A DNA stretch of 64,000 nucleotides from Callipepla californica brunnescens (Eukaryota > Chordata > Aves > Galliformes > Odontophoridae), in NCBI GenBank assembly GCA_023055505.1, contig JALIRH010000007.1, positions 16,102,273-16,166,272 on the forward strand, written 5' to 3'. How positions within the stretch are numbered: the first letter of the stretch is position 1; every line of letters starts with the position of its first letter. Shown one piece after another: positions 23,446 to 35,800 of the stretch. The notes below the pieces were generated by a model. It ran no database searches. It had not been told where the DNA came from and saw only the letters and a list, made by a program, of their open reading frames with translations. The position numbers and the translations under genes were made by a program.

Positions 23446-23847
23446 TCTTGAATGAACCACCAGTCTAACAAATTATCAAAATGAAGACAGACAGGAAGAT
23501 ATCACACACACGTATATAAAAATCTTGTTTTACAGGAATATAGGCTTAAAAGAAATGTTTCTGTATGTATATATTAGCTTAGATTATTATACAGGTTATC
23601 TGAGCTCTGCTCCCATTTCTCAGAATAATTGATATAGACAACTCACTCCCTCATTTTCCCTTCCCTTTGTCTGACCTGCATACCAATGACGCCTTTCTTA
23701 ATAAATACTTAATAAAACTGTTGGTATGAGGAATGCTAACATTACTTCGATTGCTGAGAGAATTCTTTAGTCATTTAGCAAAGAATAAAATAGGAAATAC
23801 AAAATTAATTTGGTTCAAACGCATACACACACACACAAACACACACA
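23446..23847. other. Unique DNA ending in a CA repeat
   Basis: No gene is seen. An imperfect CA run (23824-23847) directly abuts the mariner element that follows. Confidence 0.6.
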
Positions 23848-24367
23848 AGGGCTGCTCAGAAAGTGTGCCTCATTTTATGATGTTGTCCCACAACTTCAGA
23901 GCTAGATGTTGGTGGCATGGAAGTAGAGGTTAAACCTTCCTGCTAACATTCCATTACATTTTGCTGCCAAGTAACAGATGACAGTAGAAGGGCAGTCTGG
24001 CAAAATGCTGTCTGACGTGGAAGTGTGTATGAAGCAAAGGTGTGGAACTGAATTTATGTGTGGAAAAATTTGCACCCACTGACATTTACTGATGCTTGCT
24101 AAATGTTTATGGAGACCAAACAGTGAATGTGAGCACAGAGAAGTGGTAGGTGGTACATTTCAGCAGTGGCAACAGTAGGTCACCTCCACAGGTACATACT
24201 GTGTAAGGTTGTCATGCAGACTCCTGTTCATTGCTGGTGAAAATGTACAGCTAATGGTGGTGGCAGCAGTGAAAAATAATATTTTGTAGCTGAGAATTTG
24301 CTCCAGCAAATAGTGTTATTGTGCTCTTTGTATTTGTTATAGTTTCCGTTACTTTCAATGTGATCTA
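23848..24367 (+). mobile_element. Mariner (Galluhop/Mariner1_GG-like), internally deleted, nearly full length
   Basis: About 520 bp of a non-autonomous mariner. The left end AGGGCTGCTCAGAAAGT and the right end ACTTTCAATGTGATCT form a terminal inverted repeat that is clear at the inner six bases and decayed outside. The known landmarks follow in order: GATGTTGGTGGCATGGAAGT, AACCTTCCTGCTAACATTCC, TGCATACTGACATGGAAGT-type (here CTGACGTGGAAGTGTGTATG), TTTATGGAGACCAAACAGTG and CAGTGTTATTGTGCTCTTTG-like text near 24311. Only scraps of transposase coding sequence are left, so it would have needed a partner transposase. No TA duplication is preserved; the left end abuts a CA repeat. Confidence 0.88.
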
Positions 24368-25919
24368 TGCATATATTCGTATGTATAAATATATATATAT
24401 ATCCTAGTTATGGTCAGTTTGATCAAATCATACTGACCTCTGGTCATGATGCAATAAAAGACTTTTTTTACACTAAGTGCATATCTCTCTAAGTGTTTTC
24501 ATTCTGCTCAGTCCTTGTTTAAGTACAAAGAGGACACATTCTGCTTTTACTTATCCTAGTATATATCATGACATTATAAAACATGTTTCGGGTTGTTTTT
24601 TTTTAATATGCAAAGGATTGATTATAGGAGGAAAAATTGCCCTTTTAACACTGGTGTACAGGAAGATTACATTTATACTTATTTTGCTATGAGTAGAATT
24701 TAAGTTTTTATTTTAAACCTAGATTCAAACTCATTTTAAGGTCCCAGTTTACCATGATACTTAATTACCTCTGAATATTTTTAACACCTAACATACATCT
24801 GTAAAGAGTGAAAGTAAGATTTTTGCAATATTCTGTAAGCATAATTAAGTCTATATTTATTCATGATATTCCCCAACTAATATTTTTTACCTGATAAGGA
24901 TATAAAAGTTTTATTATGTTTTATAGCTACCCTACACTTTCATATGGTTTTAAACCAGCTTTAATGAAAGAAAATAAGTCATATTTGTAGTGCAATAATA
25001 GCAAGTTTTATGTTATTAAGGTCTCTGTGCTTAATATTCATATAATGAAGTCATTCCTAACTGGAAAATTATGTTCTTCTTTCCATCAGATCTTGACAAC
25101 GATTTTTTCCTAAATGCAAATTTAATCCTGTATAAAAGTGAAATTTACAGATCTAACCTTGTTTCTACATACATTTATGTATGTCTCTAGTAATTTTTTG
25201 CTTTTTGTTTGTTGTTTAGGATAAATGTTGAGATAAATGTTTTTGCAAATCCATGTTTCATCCTAAAATGCTCAGAATTTTATTCCTCTGAATAATTTAA
25301 AAGATTATTGAAAAGTTATCCTCTTATCACTAATAACAACACTCCCTTTTGTGAATCATTAGTAATTCAGATCTGTCAGTTAGTGGAACATAGGTATTGA
25401 AATTGATGCAAATTATTTAATTTATTCACATTTAGTAAACATCTAATTCATTAAAGTAGCTTGATAAATTTCATCTAAATATATCTGGAAGGGATTTTAT
25501 TTGTTAGAAAGTCTTTGTAATGCCCTGAAAGACAGAAGGGAGCTGTCAAGACACATAAAGCTTTCTTTGTTACCTGTATTTGAAAGTACAAATAAATACT
25601 GCATTTATTAAAAACAGAAGCATACCTGATGTTAAAGTGGAATATGCAAATAATTTTTCTATTATTTCAGTCACTGAAATGATACACTACTTGGGAAACA
25701 GAGAAAACAAGACCTATGATGAAAACAGTCAATGGAACAGAACAGAATAGAATATACAGAATATACAGAACAGAATATACAGTATATCCCATTTTGACAG
25801 ATTTTTGTCCTGATTTTAGGAAAAAAACAGCTGAAAAAGTGTATTTCTGAAAATAAACTGTTTGTTAAATTCAAAATTCGTCTTTACAAATACATTCTAA
25901 AAATATCTCTTTTAACGTC
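24368..25919. other. Unique AT-rich DNA
   Basis: No gene is seen. A short TATATA run (24385-24405) and a small AGAATATAC repeat cluster (25740-25790) are present. Open frames here are under 90 codons and without domains. Confidence 0.55.
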
Positions 25920-26560
25920 ACTGAAGAATAGAGAAGCTTGAGCAGTGGGTCCAGGTGAACCTCATGGCACAGGTCTTGCACCTGTGTCAAGGAAATACTA
26001 CCAATAAAAGCTGAAAAGGATGAACACAGTCCTGCTTGAAAAAGACGTAGGGGGTACTGGTAGATGACCAGGTGGATATGAGCCAGTGATATGCTATCAT
26101 AGCACAGAAAGACAGTAGCATCCTGGGCCGCATCCAAAGAAGTGTGGCAGGCATGTTGAGGGAGGTGATCCTGCCCTTCTACCCTGTGCAGTACAGATGT
26201 GGAGTCCTCAGTACAGGAGGGATGTAGAGCTGTTGGAGCAAGCCCAGAGGAGGATCACGAAAATGACCCAAGGGGTGGAACAACTTTCCTATGAGGACAG
26301 GTTGAGAGAGGTGGGACTTTTCAGCCTGGAGAACAGAATGCTGTAAGGTGACTTGATAGCAGCCTTTCAGTATCTGAAGGGGAGTTGTAGGAAAGAAGGG
26401 GACAGAATCTTTAGCAGAATATGTTGTGATAGAACAAGACAAAATGGATTCAAGCTTAAAGAGAGTAGATTTATATTGGGTATAAGGAAAAAGTCTTTTA
26501 CAGTGATGGTAGTAAGGCACAGGAACAGATTGCCAATTCTGATTACTAGAATTAGTGAAT
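25920..26560 (+). mobile_element. CR1 LINE fragment, sense
   Basis: About 640 bp of diverged CR1. The landmarks are AGCATCCTGGGCCGCATCCA, GTGTGGCAGGCATGTTGAGG, GGAGGTGATCCTGCCCTTCT, AGCAAGCCCAGAGGAGGATC and GACAGGTTGAGAGAGG, then GATTCAAGCTTAAAGAGAG. The 3' tail after about 26560 is lost. The minus frame at 26179-26520 (113 codons) and the plus frame at 26353-26562 are shadows or remnants. Confidence 0.92.
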
Positions 26561-29151
26561 AATCAACCAGAATAAGTTTGGAAGCACAAACAATATAATA
26601 AACCCTTTTATGAGTTTTTTGATAAAAGAGCTACAGACTATATGCTTCCTAGCCTGGAGGGCTCATACTCTGAAAATAGTCCAAGGTAAAGAGAAATTAA
26701 TATGCAAGACAATAATACTGAGTTTAGGAACATCATAGGAAGGACATCTTGTGTTGCCTAACTTCATTTTTGCTGAAGTAGAAAAAAATATATATATAAA
26801 AGGGATAGATAGAGGAATAATTGATAAAGTGAATATTGCTACAAGCTGTTTTTAAAAAATGCAGTCTTTTTAGATTTATTGCCTCGCTTCTATCACATTT
26901 TCTTCTCTCCAGTTCTGTCTTTCTTTTCCTGGATGACATTTATATCATCCTGACAACACTTAGTGCAATAGAATGAATGATATGTTTGGAATGAAGTGTC
27001 AGATTATATCCTAGCTATTGAATTTTAAAAACAATTTTAAGAGACAACAGAAAGTCACAGATCAGTAGTGAGTAATCATTCAGGAATACAAGTGCTTAGT
27101 GAATGGGTCTACATTTTGCATTCTATGACTTCACAAAACAAAATCTTGTGCTATAAAGGAAAATTGAGATCCATCAGTAATTGGTTACATGTAGGATAAA
27201 CAAATCTTTGATGTAAGAACAAGTGATTACTGGCTAATCAAAATCTGAATAGTCCACATACTAGATCCTTTTCTGTTGGCGACATTTGAAAACATAGAAA
27301 GCTGAGATAGTATTTGTTTTGCATTTTCTAGTTTTAATTAAAAAAAAAATTCTGAAAAATTACAATTTCTTAATGATCTTTTTAAAAATGATTGAAAAGC
27401 TATGTCCATCCAATGGCTGACATGTGCCACTCTTGTGGCACACAGCCAATCTAGGTCTTTATAAAATTCTGTACTTAAATGTGACAAATAAAAATTCCTA
27501 CATAATTGCCTGAATATCCTACAACCTATTCTTTTAGAAATATGGATGCACAAAATATTTTTTAATATTTAAAACTTTGCATAGAAAGCTAATATGAGCA
27601 GTCTGTAGGATGGAGAGACAAGAGATTTCTTGTACTATGCAATTTTCCTCAAACAATGTTGTGTATTTTCTTGAACACTTAATATCATTAGCAATATGCC
27701 TTTAGAAGATACAAGATAAAAAAAGTAATAGATAAAAAGATTAAAACAGCTTGTCAAGTTGTTATTATCTAAACTGCATATCTAAAAATATTTCATGGAA
27801 CTGTACAATATATTTTTAAAAGCATTGGACTATCCGTACCATTCAGTTCATTCAGTCAAAAAGAAAAATGTAAGATATCCAATATAGTGCTTTTGCATGG
27901 ACTCATAATTTCCATCAACATTATTAATTGAAGAATATGGAAAAATCATTATATTCTTCTCCATTCTGGAGAATGAGAAGTAGTACATTTTCTTGATTCT
28001 CTTTCAATCTCTAGAATAAGTCAGAGATTCATTTAACAGCTTTTCTTAGCCACTCTAAGAATAGTCTCCTATGGTTTCTTTATAGCCTTTGGAGTTGCTA
28101 CTTTCCTTTGGGCACTAAAACTCATTGCATAGCAAGCAGCAAAAGCCAAGGGATAGATTCACTATCTTTTGCCCTGGTGCACAGAAAAACTAATTTATAT
28201 ATGACATTTTACTTTTTTAGATAGATGGTGGACACATGTGCAGTGCTTTTATGTTTGTTGATGTAGATTTTTTTCAAATACTTTTTCATGATAATAATAA
28301 TAAAAAAGAATAAGTAATAATATGAATTATCAGTAGGGTGTCAAGCTTTTAGTAATGTGATGATGCTTTATATTATTCACATGAATATAAGGTTTAAAAA
28401 TATCATCAAGGTCTTTCAGACTTTTTTGAGTGAGTGGTTGGAAATTAGCACTTGGAGAACATTTCTGTTACTCATAGTCTGTGGTTCTCCCTTTTGTAAC
28501 ACTTGAATGTGAATTTGGTTTCCAAAACACTCAATGTGATTACATCATCTTGCTTGTCAGACAACCCAATAGCTTCTGAGCAGTGGTAAATTTCAAGTAA
28601 TGTGATTTTTAAAAGACAGAAAAAAATGGTAAAATTAGTGCAGTACTAGAAAGCAAACAAAAATACAGACTTCTTCCACTAAAAGCTGCATGTTTATGTT
28701 TGTGTCTCAAAGAACCTTGCGGGAAAATTGATGTCACAGGAATAATGCATCTCTACTATCTCTGTTTAATCTCAGAATCCTATCGCAAGGCTTTCCTCTT
28801 ATAAATAAATTATCTTTTAAGATATATGAAATACTTATTTACATTTATTACTTTTTTTAATCACACAATTTCTACAAACTATGCAGAAAAAATGCAGCTA
28901 GTTGATTAGGAAGATGTTGGAATATTAAGGAATTCTGAAGAAAATGAGAAAAGGATGTGAATTTGATATTTAGTACAGAACTATCCACAAGGAGTACTGA
29001 TTCTTATCTTTGGTTCTGTCATCCCTGCTTCAGGTGCTAAGGAAAATTATACATTACCAGAATCTGGAAGACATGAAAATGCATTGACGAATGTTACTTT
29101 GCAATTACAGCTCATGGACAGAAGCAAGGAACTATGCCCAAAGAAGGAGAT
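26561..29151. other. Unique AT-rich DNA
   Basis: No gene or confident transposon is seen over 2.6 kb. A strong short hairpin at 27412-27450 is listed separately, and an ATA-rich run lies at 28290-28325. Confidence 0.55.
27412..27450. promoter_or_regulatory. Hairpin overlapping an NFI-like site
   Basis: TGTGCCAC (27423-27430), loop TCTT, then GTGGCACA (27435-27442) gives a perfect 8-bp stem. TGGCTG (27414-27419) with CAGCCA (27443-27448) adds 6 bp beyond a three-base bulge. On the minus strand the right arm reads TTGGC-TGTGT-GCCAC, one base from the NFI consensus TTGGC-N5-GCCAA. The structure is seen directly; any binding or RNA role is inference. Confidence 0.35.
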
Positions 29152-29412
29152 AATAGAATCATGGAATCATGGAGTCGCCAAGGTTGGAATAGACCTCTAA
29201 GATCACCCAGTCCAATATTTCCCACTGAACTATGACCCTCAGTACAACATCTAAATTTTTCTTGAACACTGACAGGGTTGATGACTCCACCTGGCCAGGC
29301 TGTTTGAGCACTTGCCACTCTCTTGGAGAAGTATTTCCTAACGTCCAACCTGGATCTCCACTGATGCAACTTGAGCCCATTTCTTCTCATTCTACAACTA
29401 GTTGTGCAATGC
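29152..29412 (-). mobile_element. CR1 LINE 3' end (antisense)
   Basis: Begins with the reversed CR1 tail ATAGAATCATGGAATCATGG (29153-29172). It continues with GGTTGGAATAGACCTCTAAG, CTTGAACACTGACAGGGTTG, CCTGGCCAGGCTG and CTAACGTCCAACCTGG, then CAACTAGTTG where it ends, so it is 5' truncated. Divergence is moderate. The two minus frames (29112-29414 and 29159-29380) are in CR1 3' sequence and are not genes. Confidence 0.95.
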
Positions 29413-29590
29413 ACCTGAGTAACTGGAAGGGGTAGATCCTGGCTTCACCATTCCTGGACCTCATTTAAGGGTTGGCAGTGAAGGTGGAGATGCTTGAGTA
29501 CCTGTGCCCTCCCAAAGGCAAGCAGCTCTTCTGGGCCAGGGCCTCGCTCTCATTTGCTGCAGCTGAAGACTTTGCCATCCTGCTATTACT
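29413..29590. repeat. Unclassified GC-richer, repeat-like segment
   Basis: This segment is clearly richer in G and C than its surroundings (for example GGCCAGGGCCTCGCTCTC at about 29537) and directly abuts the 5' truncation point of the CR1. It looks like part of another interspersed element, possibly an LTR, but I cannot name a family. Confidence 0.35.
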
Positions 29591-30455
29591 GTAGTACTTT
29601 TCATCCCATTGTAACATTTCATCTGGCTATAACTATGTTATAGCAATAATATTGTTATATCTATTGTTATATTTTAATTATAGGTATAATATTGGTATAA
29701 ATATAGAATATTTTAATATGAGTCCTATAAATAAGATTAATATTTGTTGATGCAATTGTTTACTGCCTATTGATCTTTCACCATATGCCTCCAAATGCAG
29801 GCTAGCTCTCTTTTCTGTAATAAACTACTCAACTGTTAAAGATATCAGTTTTACATTCCTGATTTATCTATTTTTTCTAAATATTGAACTACTCCAGATT
29901 TCTCACCATTGCTTAATGCATCTTTCCCTCCACATTACCAGTTGTTTTGGTGACTGTTACCAATTTTATTGTAAAACTGAACCCTGAATTGTGTTACTTA
30001 AATCTACAGAAATGAAGTACATGCTGTAAAGATGGTGGTTTGCAATCATGCATATTTTTCTCTGAAAATTAAATCAGAATGTTATTCATCCTTAATGTGT
30101 ATGTTATTTCTACTGTAAGTAGAACAGACACCTTAAAACTTATGCTGCTAAAAATAAGCTATGTAAATACATGATACATGTATAAACACTGAATATCAGG
30201 AATGTCTATTGGTTAATAATTTAATAACATGCTTCTCAATGTTTACAATTTGTTTTTGTTTTCATTTGTATTCTGTGGTACTTCAATATAGCTGGAAGGC
30301 AGGTTTTTCAAAACAGATTAAACCAAAACAAGCATAGTTTTGAACACTTCCAAAAATATATATGAGACAAAGATGAGTCTGTATTTTGCATCTGTTCCAA
30401 GAAAATCCTTGTAGAATGATTTGAAATATAAGGGTAACTTGATCAATTTCAAATA
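29591..30455. other. Unique AT-rich DNA
   Basis: No gene is seen. TTATA/ATATT-rich low-complexity DNA lies at 29635-29740. Confidence 0.55.
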
Positions 30456-30655
30456 GAATTATAGATTCTTTAAGGCTGGAAAATATCCCTGAGAACACTA
30501 GTCCAGCCATCAACCCATCACCACCTTATCCACTAAACTATGTACCTAAGTGCCACATCTACCCTTTCCTTGAAACTTCCACCACCTCCCTAGACAGATT
30601 ATTCTATGTCTTACCACTCTTTCTGATTTTTTTCCTAATATCCAACTTGAAAGAA
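30456..30655 (-). mobile_element. CR1 LINE 3' end (antisense)
   Basis: AATTATAGATTCTTTAAGGC is a decayed reversed tail. It is followed by CCAGCCATCAACCCATCACC, CCTAAGTGCCACATCTACCC, CCACCACCTCCCTAGACAG and CTAATATCCAACTTG, the standard order of an antisense CR1 3' region. About 200 bp, 5' truncated. Confidence 0.92.
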
Positions 30656-32285
30656 AACAATAACATATAGTAACCAGCAACAATGAGAGAAAAGGGGAAA
30701 CTAAGTGTCTTCCTGGAATTTTCTGCCTATTAGTATTTACTTCATCAACTCATATAACTGATTGCACAAGTTCCTTTTTTATTTATTTTTAAGACCAGTG
30801 CAGAAATAAAGATTGTGTACTTAAAATATTACAACTTTTACAGCTTGTGAAGACCTCTGTGAACTTTTCTTAAGTACTCCTTAGTGTCTAACATGACTTC
30901 AAGATATTGTGTATCTCAGTAGTTGATGGATTACCATCAATACTTCGTTATTTGAATTAGCTTTCTTCTTTGGAATATGCAAGAAATAACAGAACTTCCA
31001 AATGTAAAAGTGCAGATCAAAAGGGTAAACCCATGATTTGATTAATTTATTCTGACATAGGGAAAAAGAAGGTGCAAATATGTAACTACAGATCTTTTTA
31101 AATCTCCTTTATAGCAGCCATGTGCTCAGTTTCACATATTGTATATGACAGGGAAAGTTAAAACCTAGGTAAGAATCAAAAAAGGCTTGGGGAAATTATG
31201 AAGGTCATGCTGATTACAGTTTACTAAGCCTGGAAAGGTAATACTTTTAGTATTTAGGAAAGCTTTATTTATGTATGTATGTATTAATCCAATTGTCCAT
31301 ATTCCACAAAGCCCACTGAAAAGGGATTTAAAACAATTTTCACCAGTTACTTTGGCTTGCAATATTAAATTTTCTCAGTTGATTTTTTTCAGCATTTTTT
31401 TCCGACTTTCATAGCCTCCTCTACTCATAACACTGTTTGATCTTTATCTAGATGAAAGTTCACTGAAAAAGATCAGCAATCATCTTACGAACTTCAATCA
31501 AGAGAAAAATATGGGCAGCTCACATTAGGCAGTTCTTTTGCTACATATAAAATTTTTCAGATCCAAAACCAGGTAACAGTCAATATTTCTAACAACAACT
31601 ATAAATTTAAGAGGCTTTAATATATGTATGCCTTCATCCATCATGAGTGTCAAGCCAGTTGCCAGCACAGTCAGTGCTGTTTCCTTAGTGTAACCTGATT
31701 TAATGCCACATGTCTTAAGGTAAAGGAAATCTGAGGTCCTGAAAATGACTGTGTTTACCTTCTCTGAAATTGCTGAAATGCAAAGTACAAGATGGACAAT
31801 TAATAAATATCCACAAAGAGGGAAAGAATGTGGTAAGAGTTGTTTACTTATTTTTTTCACAATGCAAGCAATAATGGTTGCTTTTGTTAAAGAAGGCTAA
31901 TTAGGTTTGAAAAGTCAAATATCAGAAAATCTTATGATTGGTGATAGTCTGCAAGGTTCATGCTGCAAATTTTCCATTGCTCATCCAATGTATTTTCCAT
32001 TTATCCTAAACCTGTAGATACTTCTGTAAGTATTTCAGGAATATCTGACCTCTACAGTGTTTACCAAGAATGATACATTTTATTATGACTTCTGATTTCA
32101 TTACAACTACTAATCAGGTGGTATTTGAGCTTGTTAGTTAAAGTTTTAATTAGTGTCTGGATTCAGAGCAGTTGTCTCCCCTTAATGCTAAAATTTTCCA
32201 AAAATCTTTTTGGTAAGAAAGTAGAGGTTTATTTAAAAACTACAGTCTGTTCAAAACTGCCTCATAGTCACTTGAGAAACTTGAA
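30656..32285. other. Unique AT-rich DNA
   Basis: No gene is seen. The 111-codon minus frame at 31525-31860 has no recognisable domain, no plausible neighbours and no codon-use signal that I can point to. Confidence 0.5.
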
Positions 32286-32345
32286 AGGTGGTTGATGCCC
32301 CATGCCTGTCAGTGTTCAAGAGGCATTTGTAATGCTCTTCCCTTC
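32286..32345 (+). mobile_element. CR1 LINE scrap
   Basis: GGTGGTTGATGCCCCATGCC followed by GTGTTCAAGAGGCATTTG matches the internal part of the CR1 3' region. Only about 60 bp is recognisable. Confidence 0.65.
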
Positions 32346-33014
32346 AACGGGGAGACAATGACCCAAGGCATGACCTTGCAACAGCTTTTGGCATTTGTTT
32401 TATGGTGTAAATCCTATCCAAAAGCATCACTCAAAGAAATAAGACTTCAACTAGATTTGCCCAGTTCTACATGTCTAGATTATCCTGGTGCAAGCTGAAA
32501 AACAACACAAAGAAGCTGCAGAACTTCTAACACCAAGGGTATGATGATAGAATGTTTATATATATTTCTTTTTCCTTAACTGGAAAGAATATCCCCTTAA
32601 TTTGGTAGCCCAGGGGAAGACACACATGTATGTCTAGTACCAAGCAGGAAGCAAAGCCAAAAGGGGAGCTGCTCTGTGTAAGAGATGGCCATCAGATCTT
32701 GACACATGAAATCCTGGAGTCAGTGTCCTACTTATTGCTTTTTGTGATTCATATGTACCACAAAACAGCTGTCATAAAACAAATGTCAGCATCCAATCAC
32801 TGTGTTTGGGAAATATGTTTTAGATGATATATCACTGATTATGGCACTCTGTTCTTGCAGCCACCTTTCCTAAATAATACTGTGACAGCTAGAAGTTGAT
32901 TTTGAAGTAGGAAGACAAAAGGGAAAAAAAAGAAGCCTTTTTAAAATTACAACATAAAAGCAAAAATAAACAGGTGCTGATTTCCTTTCCCTGGTGATCA
33001 GGGGATAGAACGCC
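32346..33014. other. Unique non-coding DNA
   Basis: Nothing recognised. The open frames at 32292-32498 and 32630-32827 are short, and the first runs out of the CR1 scrap. Confidence 0.5.
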
Positions 33015-33262
33015 AAGCATGAAGTTACAACAGAGGAAATTCAGGCTGCAGATCAGGAAAAGGTTCTGCACCAGAGGGTGGTCAGGCACTGGAACAGGCT
33101 GCCCAGGGCAGTGGTCATAGTCCCAAGCTACCAGAGTTCTGCAGGTGTTTGGATGAAGCTCTCAGACAGAGTCTGAATTTTGGATGGTCCTGTGTGGAGC
33201 TAGGAGCTGGACCCAGTGATCCTTATGGGTACCTAGTATCTACAGGATGTTCTATGATTCTT
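33015..33262 (+). mobile_element. CR1 LINE 3' end (sense)
   Basis: Contains GAAATTCAGGCTGCAGATCA, GTGGTCAGGCACTGGAACAG, GCTGCCCAGGGCAGTGGTC, CTGAATTTTGGATGGTCCTG and TGGACCCAGTGATCC, ending in TTCTATGATTCTT. The GTCCTGTGTGGAGC-type tail points to a different CR1 subfamily from the copy at 21412. It is 5' truncated. Confidence 0.93.
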
Positions 33263-33296
33263 CATGTATATTCTATCTTTTCTCTCTCTGGTTTTT

Positions 33297-33327
<31 letters not shown>

Positions 33328-35662
33328 CCCCTATGTTAAAACAGTGGACCTTGGAAAAAATAAAGAAACAAATTACCTTTTATCAAAGTGATGCAAGACC
33401 AGTTCTGCCTTTTTTCTCCCCTGATTATTCATTTTGCTAGTTCCTCATTTTATGTTTGTCTAAATTTCTGACAAGGCATTGGTCTCAGACATCTTAAAAC
33501 TCAGTTTAAAGCTTCTTGGTGAATTTCACATGAAAAGTAAACAACTCCATTGCTTCTCAGCCACAGAAGACATTCTGAATGGACTTTGAATAGCAACCTT
33601 TTGATCATATTAAAACTGAGCAATTAATGTCCTGAATATATAAAACTGGATTCTCCAGTTTGAGTGTTTCTAATGGGAAAGGACACAACAATGGCTTCAG
33701 TGATATATATTCAGCTCTGAATTTACTTTATTGGTCTGCCTAAACCAAACAAACGACCAGACATATATTTTCAGAATATAGTTTCTGTAACAGCAGGACC
33801 ACAGTAGGAAAAAAAAAATAGTATTTTGAGATTTATTGTTATAACCTTAAACTAGTTTCTTAATAAAAAATATAAAATATGCATTTTGCTACATTCCTGC
33901 CTAGAAATTTATCTGTTGTAATGACTTCTAGATCTCAAAGGTACAGAAATAACTGAAAGTTTAGTGAAAATCAGTGGCTATAAGCAGAGATATCTATACT
34001 GATTCCCACATCAAAGGGGCAAAGGGGAGATCAGCTCTTAGGCCTTGACACTGATAGATGCACCCTGACTCATGTTCAGCACAGCCAAGCATTCCCACAG
34101 CACTGCTTATGCATTTTTTTCTTGTACAGTATGGTATAAGGCAGTAACTAGAGCTACTGCAGTGAGGAAATGAGATGGGGTGGTGAGTAAAGAACAGATG
34201 GAGTAGAGCACTGTTGAGCAACAAAGTGTAGGAAAACTGCTTCAGTAGCTGAGGGTGGATTTTTTTTCCTCTTATGCAGTATAGAAGTAGAGAACTGGAG
34301 CAGTATAAACAGGCTAGATGAAAGTCAAAAATCAGGGCTTACATGTTGGCTTGTGTTCCGCTTTTGTGAGAAACAGTTTAGGAATTTGAGACAGGGCAGG
34401 TCCTGCAGCACATCTGAATTGCCAACAATTACACCTTTGCATCATTCTTACAAATGCACTCAGCCTAGTTGAGACAGTTGATAGAACTGTAGAGTGGAAA
34501 GAAATTTGTGTCAGTCCCACATAGCCTCTCCCTTGCCTGGATGCTTCTTCACTAGCACGAGGGAAGAATGTTGACAGAGAGATGTTGCATTCAACACATA
34601 GGCAAGGGGATGTGGTTTACTGGGGAGAACTTTCAGTTTCTAGCCTGTTTGGGCAGTATTGACGAAGGAATACTGCTATAAGTGTGTTTAGAGGGTCAAA
34701 TAATCTATTTGTTTGTGCTCATTTCTTTCTCAGTTCATGTCAGGCTTTTAGCACCTCTATGTAAACATCTAAGTAGTACCTGACCGGGCCTATGCTTTAG
34801 CCCAATCCCTGAGGTCGATTTTGGATTCCTTGTTACAGTTTTATGTTCAAACTGCTTCACAACGAGTTTAACTATTGGATGAGTCAGTAAATATCTGTTT
34901 CAAATCTAGTTTAAAAAAAAAGAAAAGGTGAATTCACTGAAGACTAATTATTAGTACAGGTTGTATTTTATTAACTTATTTTGATGTCTGAATATTATTT
35001 AAATATCTAAATTCTTGAAAATGCTACTACTTCAAGTATGATTAAAATCAAATTTCTGAAATTAGATATGCTGGGAGCAGCGGAACTTCTCTCCAGACTG
35101 AAACATAAAGTATCTCTTATGCCCCGGTACTGGGACAACTTTTGTAATATTCTGTCCTAGATTTTACATTCAGTGTAAAAGGTTTATTTAAGAATAAAAA
35201 ATTCAGATACTGTAAAATAGCATTTTTCCTTTACTGGGATAAAATTTGTTACATACATGTATATGTATGTATATAAACCTACCTTTCTCCTCCCTAAAAA
35301 AATAAACTATGGTAATTAGAAAATTACTAACTTCATTCATGATTTTATAGATCTTTATCTATTATCTTTAGATAATTATATATAATATGCACATTGAGGA
35401 AATGAGAGAAATAAACAGGGAGATCATTGTGAAGAACATTAGATGGGGTTGGGCTCATGTCTATCTTCTTATCCAACTTACTCTACAAGAGCTAAAATTT
35501 TTCATAAATTTCTCTTAAAGCTGTTTATTTGACATTTAATTGTTGCTAAGGGAATGTTATAGTTAATATTCCTTAATTTTTATTTGTTTAATATAAATAA
35601 AATATTACGTTTCTTTTTTCAAAGTCTTTCTTTTCTCACTTCTTCCCACTAATTTTTGACTC
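33263..35662. other. Unique DNA with GTTTT array
   Basis: No gene is seen. A (TTTTG)n array lies at 33292-33327. The 33990-34560 part is less AT-rich and includes 62- and 76-codon minus frames without domains. Confidence 0.5.
33292..33327. repeat. (TTTTG)n microsatellite
   Basis: A poly-T stretch leads into five TTTTG units. Similar arrays occur at 57586-57605 and 62909-62953, with the complementary form at 54419-54444. Confidence 0.95.
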
Positions 35663-35800
35663 AGAATAGTTACAGTTAGAAGAGACCTCTGGAGACCACC
35701 TGATGCAGCCCACTTGCTCAAGTGGGAACAGCCAGAGCAGAGTGCCCAGGGTCATGTCCAGATGGCTTCTGAATGTCTCCAAGGGGGAGACACAATTCTC
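35663..35800 (-). mobile_element. CR1 LINE 3' end (antisense)
   Basis: CAGAATAGTTACAGTTAGAA then GAGACCTCTGGAGACCACCT, CCACTTGCTCAAGTGGGAAC and CTGAATGTCTCCAAGGGGGA match the antisense 3' end of the CR1 subfamily that has AAGAGATCATCTAGTCC and TGAATGTCTCCAGAGAAGGAG. Short and diverged. Confidence 0.85.
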
